Assembly (NCBI GenBank): GCA_022822305.1
Contig: JAJEBY010000003.1
Span: 372,001-436,000 of the forward strand
Origin: Anaerolineae bacterium
GTDB taxonomy: Bacteria > Chloroflexota > Anaerolineae > Aggregatilineales > Phototrophicaceae
DNA length: 64,000 bases
Direction: 5' to 3'
Made by a program: the position numbers and the translations under genes. Positions 8,030 to 16,579 of the stretch are shown here, piece by piece. The notes under the pieces were generated by a model. The model did no database searches. It was not told the DNA's origin and saw only the letters and a program-made list of their open reading frames with translations. Position 1 is the first letter of the stretch, and the number at the start of each line of letters is the position of its first letter.

Positions 8030-9253
8030 ATGCAACATACCAAGAGCCCCTACCTACGCGCCCTGGTCCATCTGTTTCTGATCGGCTGGACCATTTACAG
8101 CGTCACTCCCTTTGTCATGTCGATCATCACCTCGCTCCAATTGACCAGAGACGCCACCGCGCGGCGACCGAAATTCCTGGCGCAGGAGATCCTGGACAAC
8201 AACGTCTTGATCGCCGTCCTGCTGTTTTTGTTGGTGCTGGCGGCCTTTTGGCTTTATCAGCGCTTCCGCGGCCTTGGTGAGGTAGAGCAGCCGCAGCGGC
8301 AGTCGTGGACGAGCCGTTACGGCGCAGTGCTGATCGCCGCTGGCGTCATCTCCGCCGGCTTCGTGCTATTGACCAACAGCGTGCCCGAAAGGCACGTGTA
8401 TTCGAGCACCTTTCAGAACTACCAGAAGCTGTGGCTGACGGCAGCGCCCGAGGAATTCGCGCCCTACGGCATCGGCTTGATCCTGCTGGCGATTGTGCTG
8501 CTGATAGTCGCTTTCAACGTCAAGCGCATCGCCTATGGGCAGACCTATGTGTATTTCACGATTGTGGCCATTATCGTAGCGACTATCGTAATCTTGCCGA
8601 GCCTGGTCAAATTCGCTGAATTTTACGACTATTTTCTCAACAGCGTGGTCGTCACGGTGGGGACGGTGGCGATATCGATCAGCATCGGCTGCCTGGCGGG
8701 ATACGGGCTGGCGCGTTATGCGGGCATCGCCGGCGTGGTCATCTTGTTCGCGGCGCTGGCTTTCCGCGCGCTGCCTCGCATGGCCTTCATCCTGCCCTAT
8801 TATTACTTCGCTCAGGTGACCGGTCTCTACGATACCTACGCGCTGCTGATCATCACCTTTGTGGCGATCAATCAGCCGTTCACGATCTGGATGCTGCGCA
8901 GCTTTTTCATGGAGGTGCCGCGCGAGATTGAGGAAGCGGCGATGATTGACGGCTGCAATCGACTGACCGGCTTCATCCGCGTGATCGTGCCTATATCCTG
9001 GCCCGGCATCATCACCACCTCGCTCTTCACGCTGCTGCTGGCCTATAACGAGTTCCTGCTGGCGCGCTTGCTGACGTCGAGCTTGTGGACGCTGCCGGTG
9101 GGAATTTCGCGCTTCACCAGCGGCGAGGATATCCGCTTGATCACCTTGTCAAACGCCAGCGCGGTATCGATCACTTTGCCGATCGTGGTGCTGATCATTT
9201 TCTTCCAGCGCAACCTGGTCAAGGGTCTGGCCGGCGGCGCTGTGAAGGGATAG
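8030..9253 (+). CDS. ABC transporter permease, MalG type with inserted membrane helices
   Basis: A 407-residue permease, about 120-130 residues longer than the usual MalG type. The C-terminal core is normal: YFLNSVVVTVGTVAIS, then an EAA loop (EIEEAAMIDGCNR....IVPISWPG) and a final helix. The first helix (LFLIGWTIYSVTPFVMSIITS) is also normal. Between them, the segment that normally holds only the F..NY..L......F stretch contains four extra hydrophobic helices, at about residues 57-80, 97-115, 143-163 and 172-190. The NYQKLW motif is separated from the FYDYFLNSV motif by two of them. It starts two bases after the partner permease, so the pair is translationally coupled. The role in importing a carbohydrate-like substrate is inferred from family. 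Confidence 0.9.
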   Translation: MQHTKSPYLRALVHLFLIGWTIYSVTPFVMSIITSLQLTRDATARRPKFLAQEILDNNVLIAVLLFLLVLAAFWLYQRFRGLGEVEQPQRQSWTSRYGAVLIAAGVISAGFVLLTNSVPERHVYSSTFQNYQKLWLTAAPEEFAPYGIGLILLAIVLLIVAFNVKRIAYGQTYVYFTIVAIIVATIVILPSLVKFAEFYDYFLNSVVVTVGTVAISISIGCLAGYGLARYAGIAGVVILFAALAFRALPRMAFILPYYYFAQVTGLYDTYALLIITFVAINQPFTIWMLRSFFMEVPREIEEAAMIDGCNRLTGFIRVIVPISWPGIITTSLFTLLLAYNEFLLARLLTSSLWTLPVGISRFTSGEDIRLITLSNASAVSITLPIVVLIIFFQRNLVKGLAGGAVKG

Positions 9254-9346
9254 CTTCACCGCTGAGACAAGTGTGCAGTTTCAAGTCGGTAATGGCAAAT
9301 GCTGACTTCAAGAGAGAATCTGCCGAATATACCGAAAACACTGTAG

Positions 9347-9367
9347 GGGCGAGCCGGTGGCTCGCCC
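9347..9367. repeat. Dispersed palindrome, class 1 (9-3-9 hairpin)
   Basis: GGGCGAGCC, a three-base loop, then GGCTCGCCC, preceded by CTGTAG. It is one of seven elements with this geometry in the window and lies between the second permease and the last SnoaL-like gene. A repetitive extragenic palindrome is the simplest reading. Confidence 0.8.
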
Positions 9368-9435
9368 GCCTGTACCAAGCCCAACCAATCACTTTCTGCA
9401 TGACCAACATGCAACGACTGAGGACGTAGAGACCG

Positions 9436-10458
9436 ATGACAGAATCCATTCACAACATCAACAAACGCTTGATTGGGACGCTGCGAGCGGCGCTCTACGA
9501 CAGTGATCGGCAGCTGTTGGCAGGTCAGCTGGGAGAGATTTTCACCCCCGATTGCGAAGTTCATCTGGCGCGTCCCTTTGAAGATCTCGATGGCCTGGGC
9601 GGGCTCCTGGAAGTCGCATACATGCCGCTCTTGGAGTCCGTGCCCGATTTGGAGCGGCGCGATTTCATCCTGATGGCGGGCGAGACGCGCGGGCAGCATT
9701 GGGTCGGCTGCGCCGGGCATTATATGGGCGTATTCGAAAAGCCCTGGCTGGATATCCCGCCGACGCGGCATCTGTTCGCCATGCGCTATCACGAGTTCTT
9801 CCGCATGCAAGACGGGCGCATCGTCGAGATGCAGGCGCTATGGGACATCCCGCAGGTAATGATGGCCGCCGACGCCTGGCCGCTGGCGCCCAGCCTGGCG
9901 GTGGAATGGGTTGTGCCGGGTCCCGCCACCATGGATGGCATCATCGCCAGTCCCTATGACGAGGCGCAGGCGGCGGCCAGCGTCAAGCTGGTGGGAGACA
10001 TGCTGACGGCCTTGAAGCGGTCGACCGAGGGCGTGGAAGCGATGGAACTGGATCGACGGTGGCATCCCAGCTTCATGTGGTATGGACCGGCCGGTATCGG
10101 TTCCATGCGCCGGATTTCGGGCTTCCGCTACTGGCATCAAATCCCCTTCCTGAAGGCGATGCCGGATCGTGACGCTCTCATGGACAAAGGCGTCATGTTC
10201 GGCGATGCGCAATACGTCGCGTTCACGGCTTGGCCCGGCATGAAAATGACGCTCAGCGGCGATGGCTGGCTGGGCATCGCGCCGCTAAACAAGAAGATGA
10301 CCATGCGCAGCCTGGACTTCTGGCGCTGCGAAGACGGCCTAATTCGCGAAAACTGGGTGCTGGTGGATCTGCTGGATACCTATCACCAGCTGGGCGTTGA
10401 TGTCTTCGAACGAATGCGAGAGCGTACCGTCGCGCGGCAGCCGGGATTCGAGATCTGA
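9436..10458 (+). CDS. Double SnoaL/NTF2-like protein, type B copy 3
   Basis: A 340-residue protein, the sixth and last of the SnoaL-like set. Landmarks match copy 2 of type B: RWHPSFMWYGPAGIGS, HQIPFLKAMPDR, GIAPLNKKMTMRSLDFWR and IRENWVLVDLLDTYHQ. The usual PTG in the last domain is replaced by LNK, which may alter or remove activity in that half. The first domain has DIPPTRHLFAMRYHEFFRMQDGRIVEMQALWDIPQ, where the PT pair is kept. It follows the permease pair after a repeat-bearing gap of 182 bases and ends eight bases before a convergent gene, so it closes the cluster. Confidence 0.85.
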   Translation: MTESIHNINKRLIGTLRAALYDSDRQLLAGQLGEIFTPDCEVHLARPFEDLDGLGGLLEVAYMPLLESVPDLERRDFILMAGETRGQHWVGCAGHYMGVFEKPWLDIPPTRHLFAMRYHEFFRMQDGRIVEMQALWDIPQVMMAADAWPLAPSLAVEWVVPGPATMDGIIASPYDEAQAAASVKLVGDMLTALKRSTEGVEAMELDRRWHPSFMWYGPAGIGSMRRISGFRYWHQIPFLKAMPDRDALMDKGVMFGDAQYVAFTAWPGMKMTLSGDGWLGIAPLNKKMTMRSLDFWRCEDGLIRENWVLVDLLDTYHQLGVDVFERMRERTVARQPGFEI

Positions 10459-10466
10459 GCCGCGGG

Positions 10467-11015
10467 CTACTGAGGCTGCGCGTCAGGGGGAATATCGGCG
10501 ATGAGGGGGTTGGCTTGATCGCGGGCGGAAAGCGACGGCGCGCTTATGCCCCAATCGATATTGGCTTGCGGATCATTCCAGGCGATGCCGTATTCGTCCG
10601 AACCGCCATCATAATAGTTGTTGACGATGTAGATTAAGGTGCAGTCGGTCAGGGCCGCGAAACCGTGCGCCACGCCTTCGGGAATGAAAAGGCCGATCAA
10701 GTTGTCCTCGCCCATGTCAATAGCTGCCGAGCGCAGGTAGGTCGGCGAGGACATCCGCAGGTCAACCAAGCCGGCGCGTATCTTGCCCCGAGTCGCGTAC
10801 CAGTAATCAATCTGCTTGAAATGATAATGCAATCCACGCAGCACACCGGCCGCGCTGTCGCTGCGATTGCTCTGCAGGCGTTCCCAATTGACGCCCGGGA
10901 ACCATTCGCGGCGAAAGGTCTCCATGAAGCGGCCCCGCTCATCGCCGAAGGGCTGCAGCGGCACGGTCATGACGCCGTCTATGGCGTCGAATGGCTGGGC
11001 TGGGGAGGTATTCAC
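10467..11015 (-). CDS. rfbC: dTDP-4-dehydrorhamnose 3,5-epimerase family protein
   Basis: A 182-residue cupin enzyme of the RmlC type. It carries the family boxes ERGRFMETFR, NRSDSAAGVLRGLHYH (His63 is the expected catalytic base), IPEGVAHGFAAL and YGIAWNDP. RmlC inverts carbons 3 and 5 of dTDP-4-keto-6-deoxyglucose on the way to dTDP-rhamnose; related 3- or 3,5-epimerases act on other nucleotide sugars. No RmlA, B or D gene is nearby, so the exact sugar is open. The gene starts with GTG at 11015, overlapping the stop of the upstream gene as GTGA, so translation is coupled to it. Confidence 0.85.
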   Translation of the reverse strand: MNTSPAQPFDAIDGVMTVPLQPFGDERGRFMETFRREWFPGVNWERLQSNRSDSAAGVLRGLHYHFKQIDYWYATRGKIRAGLVDLRMSSPTYLRSAAIDMGEDNLIGLFIPEGVAHGFAALTDCTLIYIVNNYYDGGSDEYGIAWNDPQANIDWGISAPSLSARDQANPLIADIPPDAQPQ

Positions 11016-11800
11016 GCGTCAATCATAATCTTGTGGCTCGTTCGCGTTGGCTTGGCATACTCAAGTTCTCGCAAATGATTCTTCAGCCGATGCGACACTT
11101 TGTGCAAGGTAACCGCCGTAACGCCAGCGGAAAGCCCGCCGCCAAGAACGGGTACAACTTTGGAGACGCTTTCAGCGAATGTCTTCTTGGTGAGTTTGAT
11201 GCCGAGCAGTTTCAGCAACTGTTTGATGATGGGATAATAGGCGGTCTTGGTTAATGCCTGCTTGGGCAGTTGCTGTGCCACCCCAATGGCGAATTGTCTG
11301 GAGACTTCTCTCAATATGTGATCGGCTCCTGCAGCACCATACATCGAACCGAGGAGCAACAGAATCCTCATCTGAGTTTCTTCGTCCGGCGTGCCTTCTT
11401 CCATCAGTGCAGGCCAGCCGTAAAGATAGGCCAGCTTCTGCGCCACAACAATTGAATGCCACATAAACTGCGCGGCGTCGGCCGGGATGGCGACAATTGC
11501 GCTGGTAAAACCCAGCACACCCGCGCCAAATGACAAGGTAGAGGCTTGCATCTTATGCGATTTGATGACACTGTCAGCCGACTTGTCCAATACTTGCATG
11601 GAAACATGGGCATGGGCTGGGCTGGACGCGATGGCTGCATTCACTTGGGCGGCCGGGCAATACGATTTCAATTGAGCAAGCAAAAAGGATTCGCGGTCGA
11701 CCTTCGCGCCAGGCATCGACATTGCCGCTTTGATCAATGCCAGGAACCGTCCGCCGCCGTCAATGGACTTTGGAGTGGATTCCAGAACATCCTCGGACAT
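11012..11800 (-). CDS. EcsC-family-like protein
   Basis: A 262-residue protein with a central hydrophobic stretch (FGAGVLGFTSAIVAIPADAAQF, about residues 92-113), then a helical part with LAYLYGWP and DEETQMRILLLLG, and a glycine-rich PVLGGGLSAGVTAVTLHKVSHRLKNHL near the C-terminus. This order resembles the EcsC family, whose members are associated with membranes and whose biochemical role is not settled. The final codons overlap the GTG start of the RmlC-like gene, so the two form an operon. Assignment rests on pattern similarity only. Confidence 0.6.
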   Translation of the reverse strand: MSEDVLESTPKSIDGGGRFLALIKAAMSMPGAKVDRESFLLAQLKSYCPAAQVNAAIASSPAHAHVSMQVLDKSADSVIKSHKMQASTLSFGAGVLGFTSAIVAIPADAAQFMWHSIVVAQKLAYLYGWPALMEEGTPDEETQMRILLLLGSMYGAAGADHILREVSRQFAIGVAQQLPKQALTKTAYYPIIKQLLKLLGIKLTKKTFAESVSKVVPVLGGGLSAGVTAVTLHKVSHRLKNHLRELEYAKPTRTSHKIMIDA

Positions 11801-11961
11801 GCCGTGTTCCTTTCACTGCCATTTTCGCTCGCGGGATTTGAGTCGAGTCGTTAGAGATATTCATTGACTAGCACGTTGCATTGTAAGAAAAAAAAGTGCG
11901 CCAGGCAATAGATCAGCGAGAGACCTGACTGTGTTCCGTAGCCGACATGTTGAAAGCAATC

Positions 11962-11991
11962 TAGACCTGCGCGGATTCGTCCGTCTATAAT
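11962..11991 (+). promoter_or_regulatory. Promoter for the small membrane protein and glycosyltransferase
   Basis: A perfect TATAAT box (11986-11991) with TAGACC 18 bases upstream (four of six matches to the -35 consensus). It is divergent from the EcsC-like gene and lies 40 bases before ATG 12032. Confidence 0.55.
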
Positions 11992-12031
11992 ACACTGTGT
12001 TTCGGCGCGAGCGGGACGGAGGAGGTCAGTC

Positions 12032-12232
12032 ATGGCGATGGTGGTGATGGCGATTATCATCATCTTGAATATTGTGCTACTGCTGGCGGTGATGCGCATC
12101 GGCACCCAGGGCCATCTTGAGGACGAGGTCGCCGCGGAACAATCGGGGGCTGTCATGGCTTGGCGCGCTCGCTTGGCCGCTGCCGCAGACGCGTCTGACG
12201 CGGCCCAGGCCAATGCAAGTGACGAGGCTTAG
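12032..12232 (+). CDS. Small single-pass membrane protein
   Basis: A 66-residue protein. Residues 2-22 form one very hydrophobic helix (MAMVVMAIIIILNIVLLLAV), followed by an acidic, alanine-rich tail. The ribosome binding site GGAGGAGGT, five bases before the ATG, is among the strongest in the window, and a TATAAT box lies upstream, so I regard it as real despite its size. It precedes the glycosyltransferase by 30 bases and may tether or regulate it. No family is recognised. Confidence 0.6.
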   Translation: MAMVVMAIIIILNIVLLLAVMRIGTQGHLEDEVAAEQSGAVMAWRARLAAAADASDAAQANASDEA

Positions 12233-12262
12233 GCGGTAGAAGTCGCTCCGTTGGCGCGCTTC

Positions 12263-13369
12263 ATGCGAATCGGATTGATCAGCTCGGACCTGAGTACCGA
12301 CAACGGCTGGGCGACTTACGGCCTGAACCTGATTCGCGAATTGCGGAAACGCGAACTCCAAACCACAGTCATCTGTTCGCGCAACAGTCCGCCGGTTGAT
12401 TTCGAACATTATCCCCTCTTGCCGGCGCTAACTCCGCCGGAACGCCATACCTTCGCCAAAACCATGCGACAGTACGTCGCCGTCCGACGCTTGCTGCGGG
12501 ATTGCGACATCATCCACTGCACGGCCGAGCCCTACGCCATCCTGGCGGCAGCGGTGGCCGGCGCGCGTCCGTTATTCTTGACCGCGCATGGCAGTTACAT
12601 CAATCTGCCGCGGATCCGGTCTTTTCCCATGGGCAAGCTCTATCTGCGGGCGTTTCAGCGCGCGCGGCTGATTTGCGTCAGTCGCTATACGGCGGGGGTC
12701 GCGCGGGAATTGCTGCCGCATGCGCCAATCGATGTGATCAACAATGGCGTCGATATCGAGCATTTCCTGGCGCCGCCATCGATAGCAGTCGAAAAACGCG
12801 GACCGACGGTCGTCACTGCCGGCGGCATCAAGCCGCGCAAGGGCACGCTGCAGTTGATCGAGGCCATCGCCAGCATCCGCGAGCAGCTGCCGACCGTGCA
12901 ATGTCTGATCCTGGGCTCGCCGGGATCCGGCAGCGCCTATACTGATCACGTGCTGCGTCGAATTGATGCGCTCAACTTGGGCGAAAACGTCAGAACCATG
13001 GGATTCGTCGAAGAAGAACTGAAACGCGCCTGGTTCGCGGCGGCCGATGTGCTGGCGTTGCCGGCGGTCAATGACGGCTTCTTCTTCGAAGGATTCGGCC
13101 TGGTGCTGCACGAAGCGGGCGCCGCGGGCACCGCGGTGATCGGCAGCGATGGCTGTGGCATCGCCGATGCTATCGAAGACGGCGTCACCGGGCTGATCGT
13201 ATCGCAAGAGCGCATCAGCGAAGAATTGCCGCGCGCGCTGCTGACTCTGCTGCAAGATCCTCAGCGAGCGCAGGCTATGGGCGAGGCCGGTCGCCAGCGA
13301 GCGCAGGCGTGTAGCTGGGACCAGGTTGCGCAGCAGGTTATCCAGTTATATGAGGCGGCCCGTGCCTGA
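12263..13369 (+). CDS. GT4-family glycosyltransferase
   Basis: A 368-residue retaining glycosyltransferase with GT-B fold. The N-terminal MRIGLISSDLSTDNG..TYGLNLIREL is typical of the acceptor domain; the donor-domain block GFVEEELKRAWFAAADVLALP and the E-x7-E element in EGFGLVLHEAGAAG (nucleotide-sugar binding) are present. The frame opens at TTG 12251, but ATG 12263 gives the normal start MRIGLIS. It would transfer a hexose from a nucleotide sugar to a lipid or polysaccharide acceptor. Neighbouring sugar-epimerase and sulfatase genes fit envelope glycan metabolism. The acceptor is unknown. Confidence 0.88.
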   Translation: MRIGLISSDLSTDNGWATYGLNLIRELRKRELQTTVICSRNSPPVDFEHYPLLPALTPPERHTFAKTMRQYVAVRRLLRDCDIIHCTAEPYAILAAAVAGARPLFLTAHGSYINLPRIRSFPMGKLYLRAFQRARLICVSRYTAGVARELLPHAPIDVINNGVDIEHFLAPPSIAVEKRGPTVVTAGGIKPRKGTLQLIEAIASIREQLPTVQCLILGSPGSGSAYTDHVLRRIDALNLGENVRTMGFVEEELKRAWFAAADVLALPAVNDGFFFEGFGLVLHEAGAAGTAVIGSDGCGIADAIEDGVTGLIVSQERISEELPRALLTLLQDPQRAQAMGEAGRQRAQACSWDQVAQQVIQLYEAARA

Positions 13370-13384
13370 CAAATCCGGAATGAG

Positions 13385-14071
13385 CTATCCCGATTTGCTG
13401 CCATCGGCGTAGATGAAATAGGTCGGCGTCGCCCGCACGTCAATTTCGAAGCTGTGCGCGCGCAGCGTCCTCGTGAGCGCCGCGGGATCATAATAGATCT
13501 TGACGATCTCGAATTGACGGCCGTCGTTGAGAATGCGTTTCTGCAGATCGTCACGCGTCTCGATGTCTTGTTCCGCAGATGTCGATTGTTCGGCCTTTTG
13601 GGAATCGACCAGGAAGAGGCGACCACCCGGCTTTAGCGCGCGATGAACCGTCGTCAGGAATCCCGACAGACGGTCGGCCGGCACGTGACTCAGCCAGAAT
13701 CCGAAGAAGACCATGTCGTACTGAATTTGCGGCTGCCAACGGAAGATGTCGGCTAATTGGTAGTCGACTCTATCCGAACGGACTTTGGCGCGGTTGATCG
13801 CGATCATTTCGGCCGAGGCATCGATTGCCGTTACGCGCTCGCCGATTTTGACCAATTCCTGGGTCCAGATGCCGGTGCCGGGCGCTAATTCCAAAACCTG
13901 AGCAAACCGGCCAGCACCCAACAGTTGATCGCGCACGATCTGCGCTTCCCGCTCCCATTGCCGCTTTTGCGCTTCGCCATGATCATAAAGTCCCTGACGA
14001 TAGAACCATTCGTCATATTCCGGCGCGCGAGCGCTGTAGTATTCGATTTGATGCCGCAGCAGCGCTTTCAC
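13385..14071 (-). CDS. Class I SAM-dependent methyltransferase
   Basis: A 228-residue methyltransferase with motif I VLELAPGTGIWT, an acidic residue for ribose binding in VTAIDAS, motif II in YDMVFFGFWLSHVP and motif III ALKPGGRLFLVDS. The open frame extends to 14203, but that part is antisense-like and overlaps the sulfatase. GTG 14071 overlaps the sulfatase stop as GTGA and is preceded by a GGAGAG site, so it is the likely start. The tight coupling suggests that both gene products act on the same compound, perhaps a sulfated and methylated sugar. The substrate is not identifiable. Confidence 0.82.
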   Translation of the reverse strand: MKALLRHQIEYYSARAPEYDEWFYRQGLYDHGEAQKRQWEREAQIVRDQLLGAGRFAQVLELAPGTGIWTQELVKIGERVTAIDASAEMIAINRAKVRSDRVDYQLADIFRWQPQIQYDMVFFGFWLSHVPADRLSGFLTTVHRALKPGGRLFLVDSQKAEQSTSAEQDIETRDDLQKRILNDGRQFEIVKIYYDPAALTRTLRAHSFEIDVRATPTYFIYADGSKSG

Positions 14072-15390
14072 TTTTGAATCTCTCCAGCTTCTATTGAGAA
14101 TAAGGGTCCACGCGGCGAATCGCCATCGGGATCGTTGGCGACGGCGCCGGGCTGCGCCGGCACGGGACCCGCGAGCAGCGGATCGTCGGTACTGCGCATC
14201 CATCGATCGAGGCGCGCGCGCATCTCTTGCAGGACCGGCGCATATCCCGATTCCCCGGCCAGGTTAACACTTTCGACCGGATCAAAATAGGTATCATAAA
14301 GCTGTTCGCTGGCGGGCGCGCGCACGGCAAATCCGTGAGCCAGATAGTCGTCTTTGCTCAAGCCATCGTCGATATTCGGCAGCACGGGCGACGCGCGGTC
14401 AGCATAGCGGCGGATGTACTTGAAGCGATCGCTGCGCGCGGCGCGTTGCGGCTCGTAGGCGGCGTGATAATTGACCTCGGCGAATAGCTCATCGCGGATG
14501 GCATCAACCTCGCCGCGCAGCAGCGGCAGCATCGAATAGCCCTGCAGCCAGGGCGGCCCTTCGATTTCCAGCAGATCGCAGAGCGTCGGGAATATGTCGA
14601 TGTGGCTGACCATGGCGTCAACCGCTTGCCCCCCGCCAAAAGGCGCCGGACCGCGCATGATCAGCGCCACGCCAATGCCATGATCGGTCAAATTGCATTT
14701 CATGCCCGGGAAAGCCAAGCCGTGATCGGTAGTGTAGATGACCAGCGTGTTTTCGCGCAGGCCGTTTTCATCGAGCGCGACCAGGACCCGACCGATCTTG
14801 TCATCGAGAGTCTGCGCCATGGCGATGTAGTTGGCCATGTCCCGGCGGATGGCGGGCGTATCGGGCAAGGGCGCCGGCGGCAGTACGAAGTTGGGATTGA
14901 CATCGTGCTCGACCGGGAAGTCGCGATGCGTCTCGAAAAAGCCGACGGCGAGAAAGAAGGGTTGCGGCGGCGCGCTCTCGATGAAGTCGATAGCGGCGGT
15001 ATGCGCTTCGCGGTGATCCGTCGTCAGGATCTGATCGTAGCCGATGGCTTCCGCGCCGCGATCGACGGTCGCCCCGGCGAGATGCTGAATCCCGGCCAGC
15101 GCTGATGTGTATCCGGCTGGATGCAGCATATGGATGATGTGCTGACGAAAATCGCCCAGGACAAAGTTGCGATTGGCCAGCCCGGTCATGCCGGCGTTGT
15201 GGGCGGATTGCCCGGTCAGGAGCGCGGCGCGGCTGGGCGAACAAGTGGGCGCGGCGCAAAAGGCGCGGCGGAAGATGACACCGTCTTCGGCCAGGCGCTG
15301 CAAATTGGGGGTGGGAACGGCGTGGCCGTAGGGCTGCAGGTAGCGGCCGCTGTCGTGGGAGTGGAGATATAGGATATTGGGTTTGGACAT
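14068..15390 (-). CDS. Sulfatase (formylglycine type, heparan N-sulfatase-like)
   Basis: A 440-residue sulfatase. The signature CSPSR at residues 50-54 marks Cys50 for conversion to formylglycine, the nucleophile that hydrolyses sulfate esters or sulfamates. The N-terminal PNILYLHSHDSGRYLQPYG is typical of the sulfamidase-like branch, and TTDHG, with the following G.K.NL.DHG region, supplies the other metal and sulfate ligands. There is no signal peptide, so the enzyme appears cytoplasmic. No formylglycine-generating enzyme or radical-SAM maturase is in the window. Its stop overlaps the start of the methyltransferase gene. The substrate could be a sulfated glycan monomer. Confidence 0.92.
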   Translation of the reverse strand: MSKPNILYLHSHDSGRYLQPYGHAVPTPNLQRLAEDGVIFRRAFCAAPTCSPSRAALLTGQSAHNAGMTGLANRNFVLGDFRQHIIHMLHPAGYTSALAGIQHLAGATVDRGAEAIGYDQILTTDHREAHTAAIDFIESAPPQPFFLAVGFFETHRDFPVEHDVNPNFVLPPAPLPDTPAIRRDMANYIAMAQTLDDKIGRVLVALDENGLRENTLVIYTTDHGLAFPGMKCNLTDHGIGVALIMRGPAPFGGGQAVDAMVSHIDIFPTLCDLLEIEGPPWLQGYSMLPLLRGEVDAIRDELFAEVNYHAAYEPQRAARSDRFKYIRRYADRASPVLPNIDDGLSKDDYLAHGFAVRAPASEQLYDTYFDPVESVNLAGESGYAPVLQEMRARLDRWMRSTDDPLLAGPVPAQPGAVANDPDGDSPRGPLFSIEAGEIQK

Positions 15391-15477
15391 CGCGTCGCTC
15401 TGCCGCTCATTTTAGCGAATCAACAACGTTCACAGTAGAAACAACAAAACAATGCAACAAATCAAGGAACGCTGTAG

Positions 15478-15498
15478 GGGTGTCTCGCTGAGACGCCC
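15478..15498. repeat. Dispersed palindrome, class 1
   Basis: GGGTGTCTC, loop GCT, GAGACGCCC, with one wobble pair and preceded by CTGTAG. It lies upstream of the sulfatase, in a 300-base gap that otherwise holds only two further palindromes. Confidence 0.7.
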
Positions 15499-15519
15499 GC
15501 TCTTGCTGCTACCTTATTT

Positions 15520-15540
15520 GGGCGTTTCGCCGAAACGCCC
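15520..15540. repeat. Dispersed palindrome, class 1
   Basis: GGGCGTTTC, loop GCC, GAAACGCCC: a perfect 9-3-9 hairpin 21 bases beyond the previous element. Confidence 0.75.
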
Positions 15541-15633
15541 GTAAAGATTTCCATACATGAAGTATATCGCCGCTTTTGCATGACTTGCTCGCATTTGCTT
15601 CCGTGGTCGAATTTTGGAATTGAATCAAAAGAA

Positions 15634-15654
15634 GGGCGAGCCAACGGCTCGCCC
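15634..15654. repeat. Dispersed palindrome, class 1
   Basis: GGGCGAGCC, loop AAC, GGCTCGCCC, followed by CTGCAG. The arms are identical to those of the element at 9347, about 6 kb away. Confidence 0.8.
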
Positions 15655-15691
15655 CTGCAGCGACTCTTGGAAATCGGATCATGCGCGATGC

Positions 15692-16477
15692 TTAGACGGG
15701 CTGCCAGGCGTCCTGGCCGCGGAAGGGCATATGCGCTTCAGGATTGAAGACGGGACGCTCGGCGTACAAGTTCTGTACGCCTGGCGCTTTATCGCCGCGC
15801 AGATGAATATTGGCGTGCGTATCGCGCTTGACCCAGGTCGAGGTCGGGATGTAACGCAGCGTGAGACCGATGCGCCACTTGTCGGATGTATTGGCTTCGC
15901 TGCCGTGGATGATCTGGGGATTGTGAATGGAGACATCGCCCGCATTCAGTTCCAGATCGACCACATCGGAATCATCGATCTGCGATGGGTGGATGCCGGA
16001 GGAGAGCACATTCTTGCCATCGGGCACATCCTGCAATTCGGCGCGGGAGAGCAGTTTGTTGTTTTGCGTCCCGGGCAACACGCGCAGGCAGCCGTTCTCG
16101 CGATTGGATTCGGTGGCGGCCAGCCAAAGGGTAGTGACTTCCATCGGCTCCAGCGGCCAGTAAGTGCCGTCTTGATGCCAGAGCACCTTCTGGCCGGTCC
16201 GTGGCGGCTTGGCGATGTAATGAGCGGCGAAGAGGGCGATGTCGGCGCCGATGAATTGTTCGACGATATCCAGCAAACGATCATCCCCGACCAGCCGGTG
16301 CATGAAGGGATCGGTCACCAGCATATCGTGATGGAAATGCTCCGGGCGGGTATCGGGATGCTTCTCCGCCAGCCAATGCACATGCTCGGCGGTTTCGCGC
16401 GCGAGATCCGCATCAATGGCCTCCCGGACGATCACGTAACCCTGTTCATCGTAACGCTGTCGAATTGCGGTGGTCAT
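15692..16477 (-). CDS. Phytanoyl-CoA dioxygenase (PhyH) family protein
   Basis: A 261-residue Fe(II)/2-oxoglutarate oxygenase. The iron ligands are seen as HQD in VLWHQDGTYWP and the distal His in IIHGSEAN, with an Arg eleven residues later (KWRIGLTLRY) for 2-oxoglutarate. ATG 16477 has GGAGA eight bases upstream and is preferred over GTG 16483. Members hydroxylate fatty acyl, amino acid or secondary metabolite substrates; nothing in the context selects among these. It stands alone between two repeat-rich gaps. Confidence 0.9.
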   Translation of the reverse strand: MTTAIRQRYDEQGYVIVREAIDADLARETAEHVHWLAEKHPDTRPEHFHHDMLVTDPFMHRLVGDDRLLDIVEQFIGADIALFAAHYIAKPPRTGQKVLWHQDGTYWPLEPMEVTTLWLAATESNRENGCLRVLPGTQNNKLLSRAELQDVPDGKNVLSSGIHPSQIDDSDVVDLELNAGDVSIHNPQIIHGSEANTSDKWRIGLTLRYIPTSTWVKRDTHANIHLRGDKAPGVQNLYAERPVFNPEAHMPFRGQDAWQPV

Positions 16478-16579
16478 TATCACTGTCTCCTGGTGGACTG
16501 CAAGCGCCCCAATTTCCGCGAGGATCTGCCCAATTACTCGGACAAATGATGTACGGATTTGGGCTGAATGTCAAGCGCG

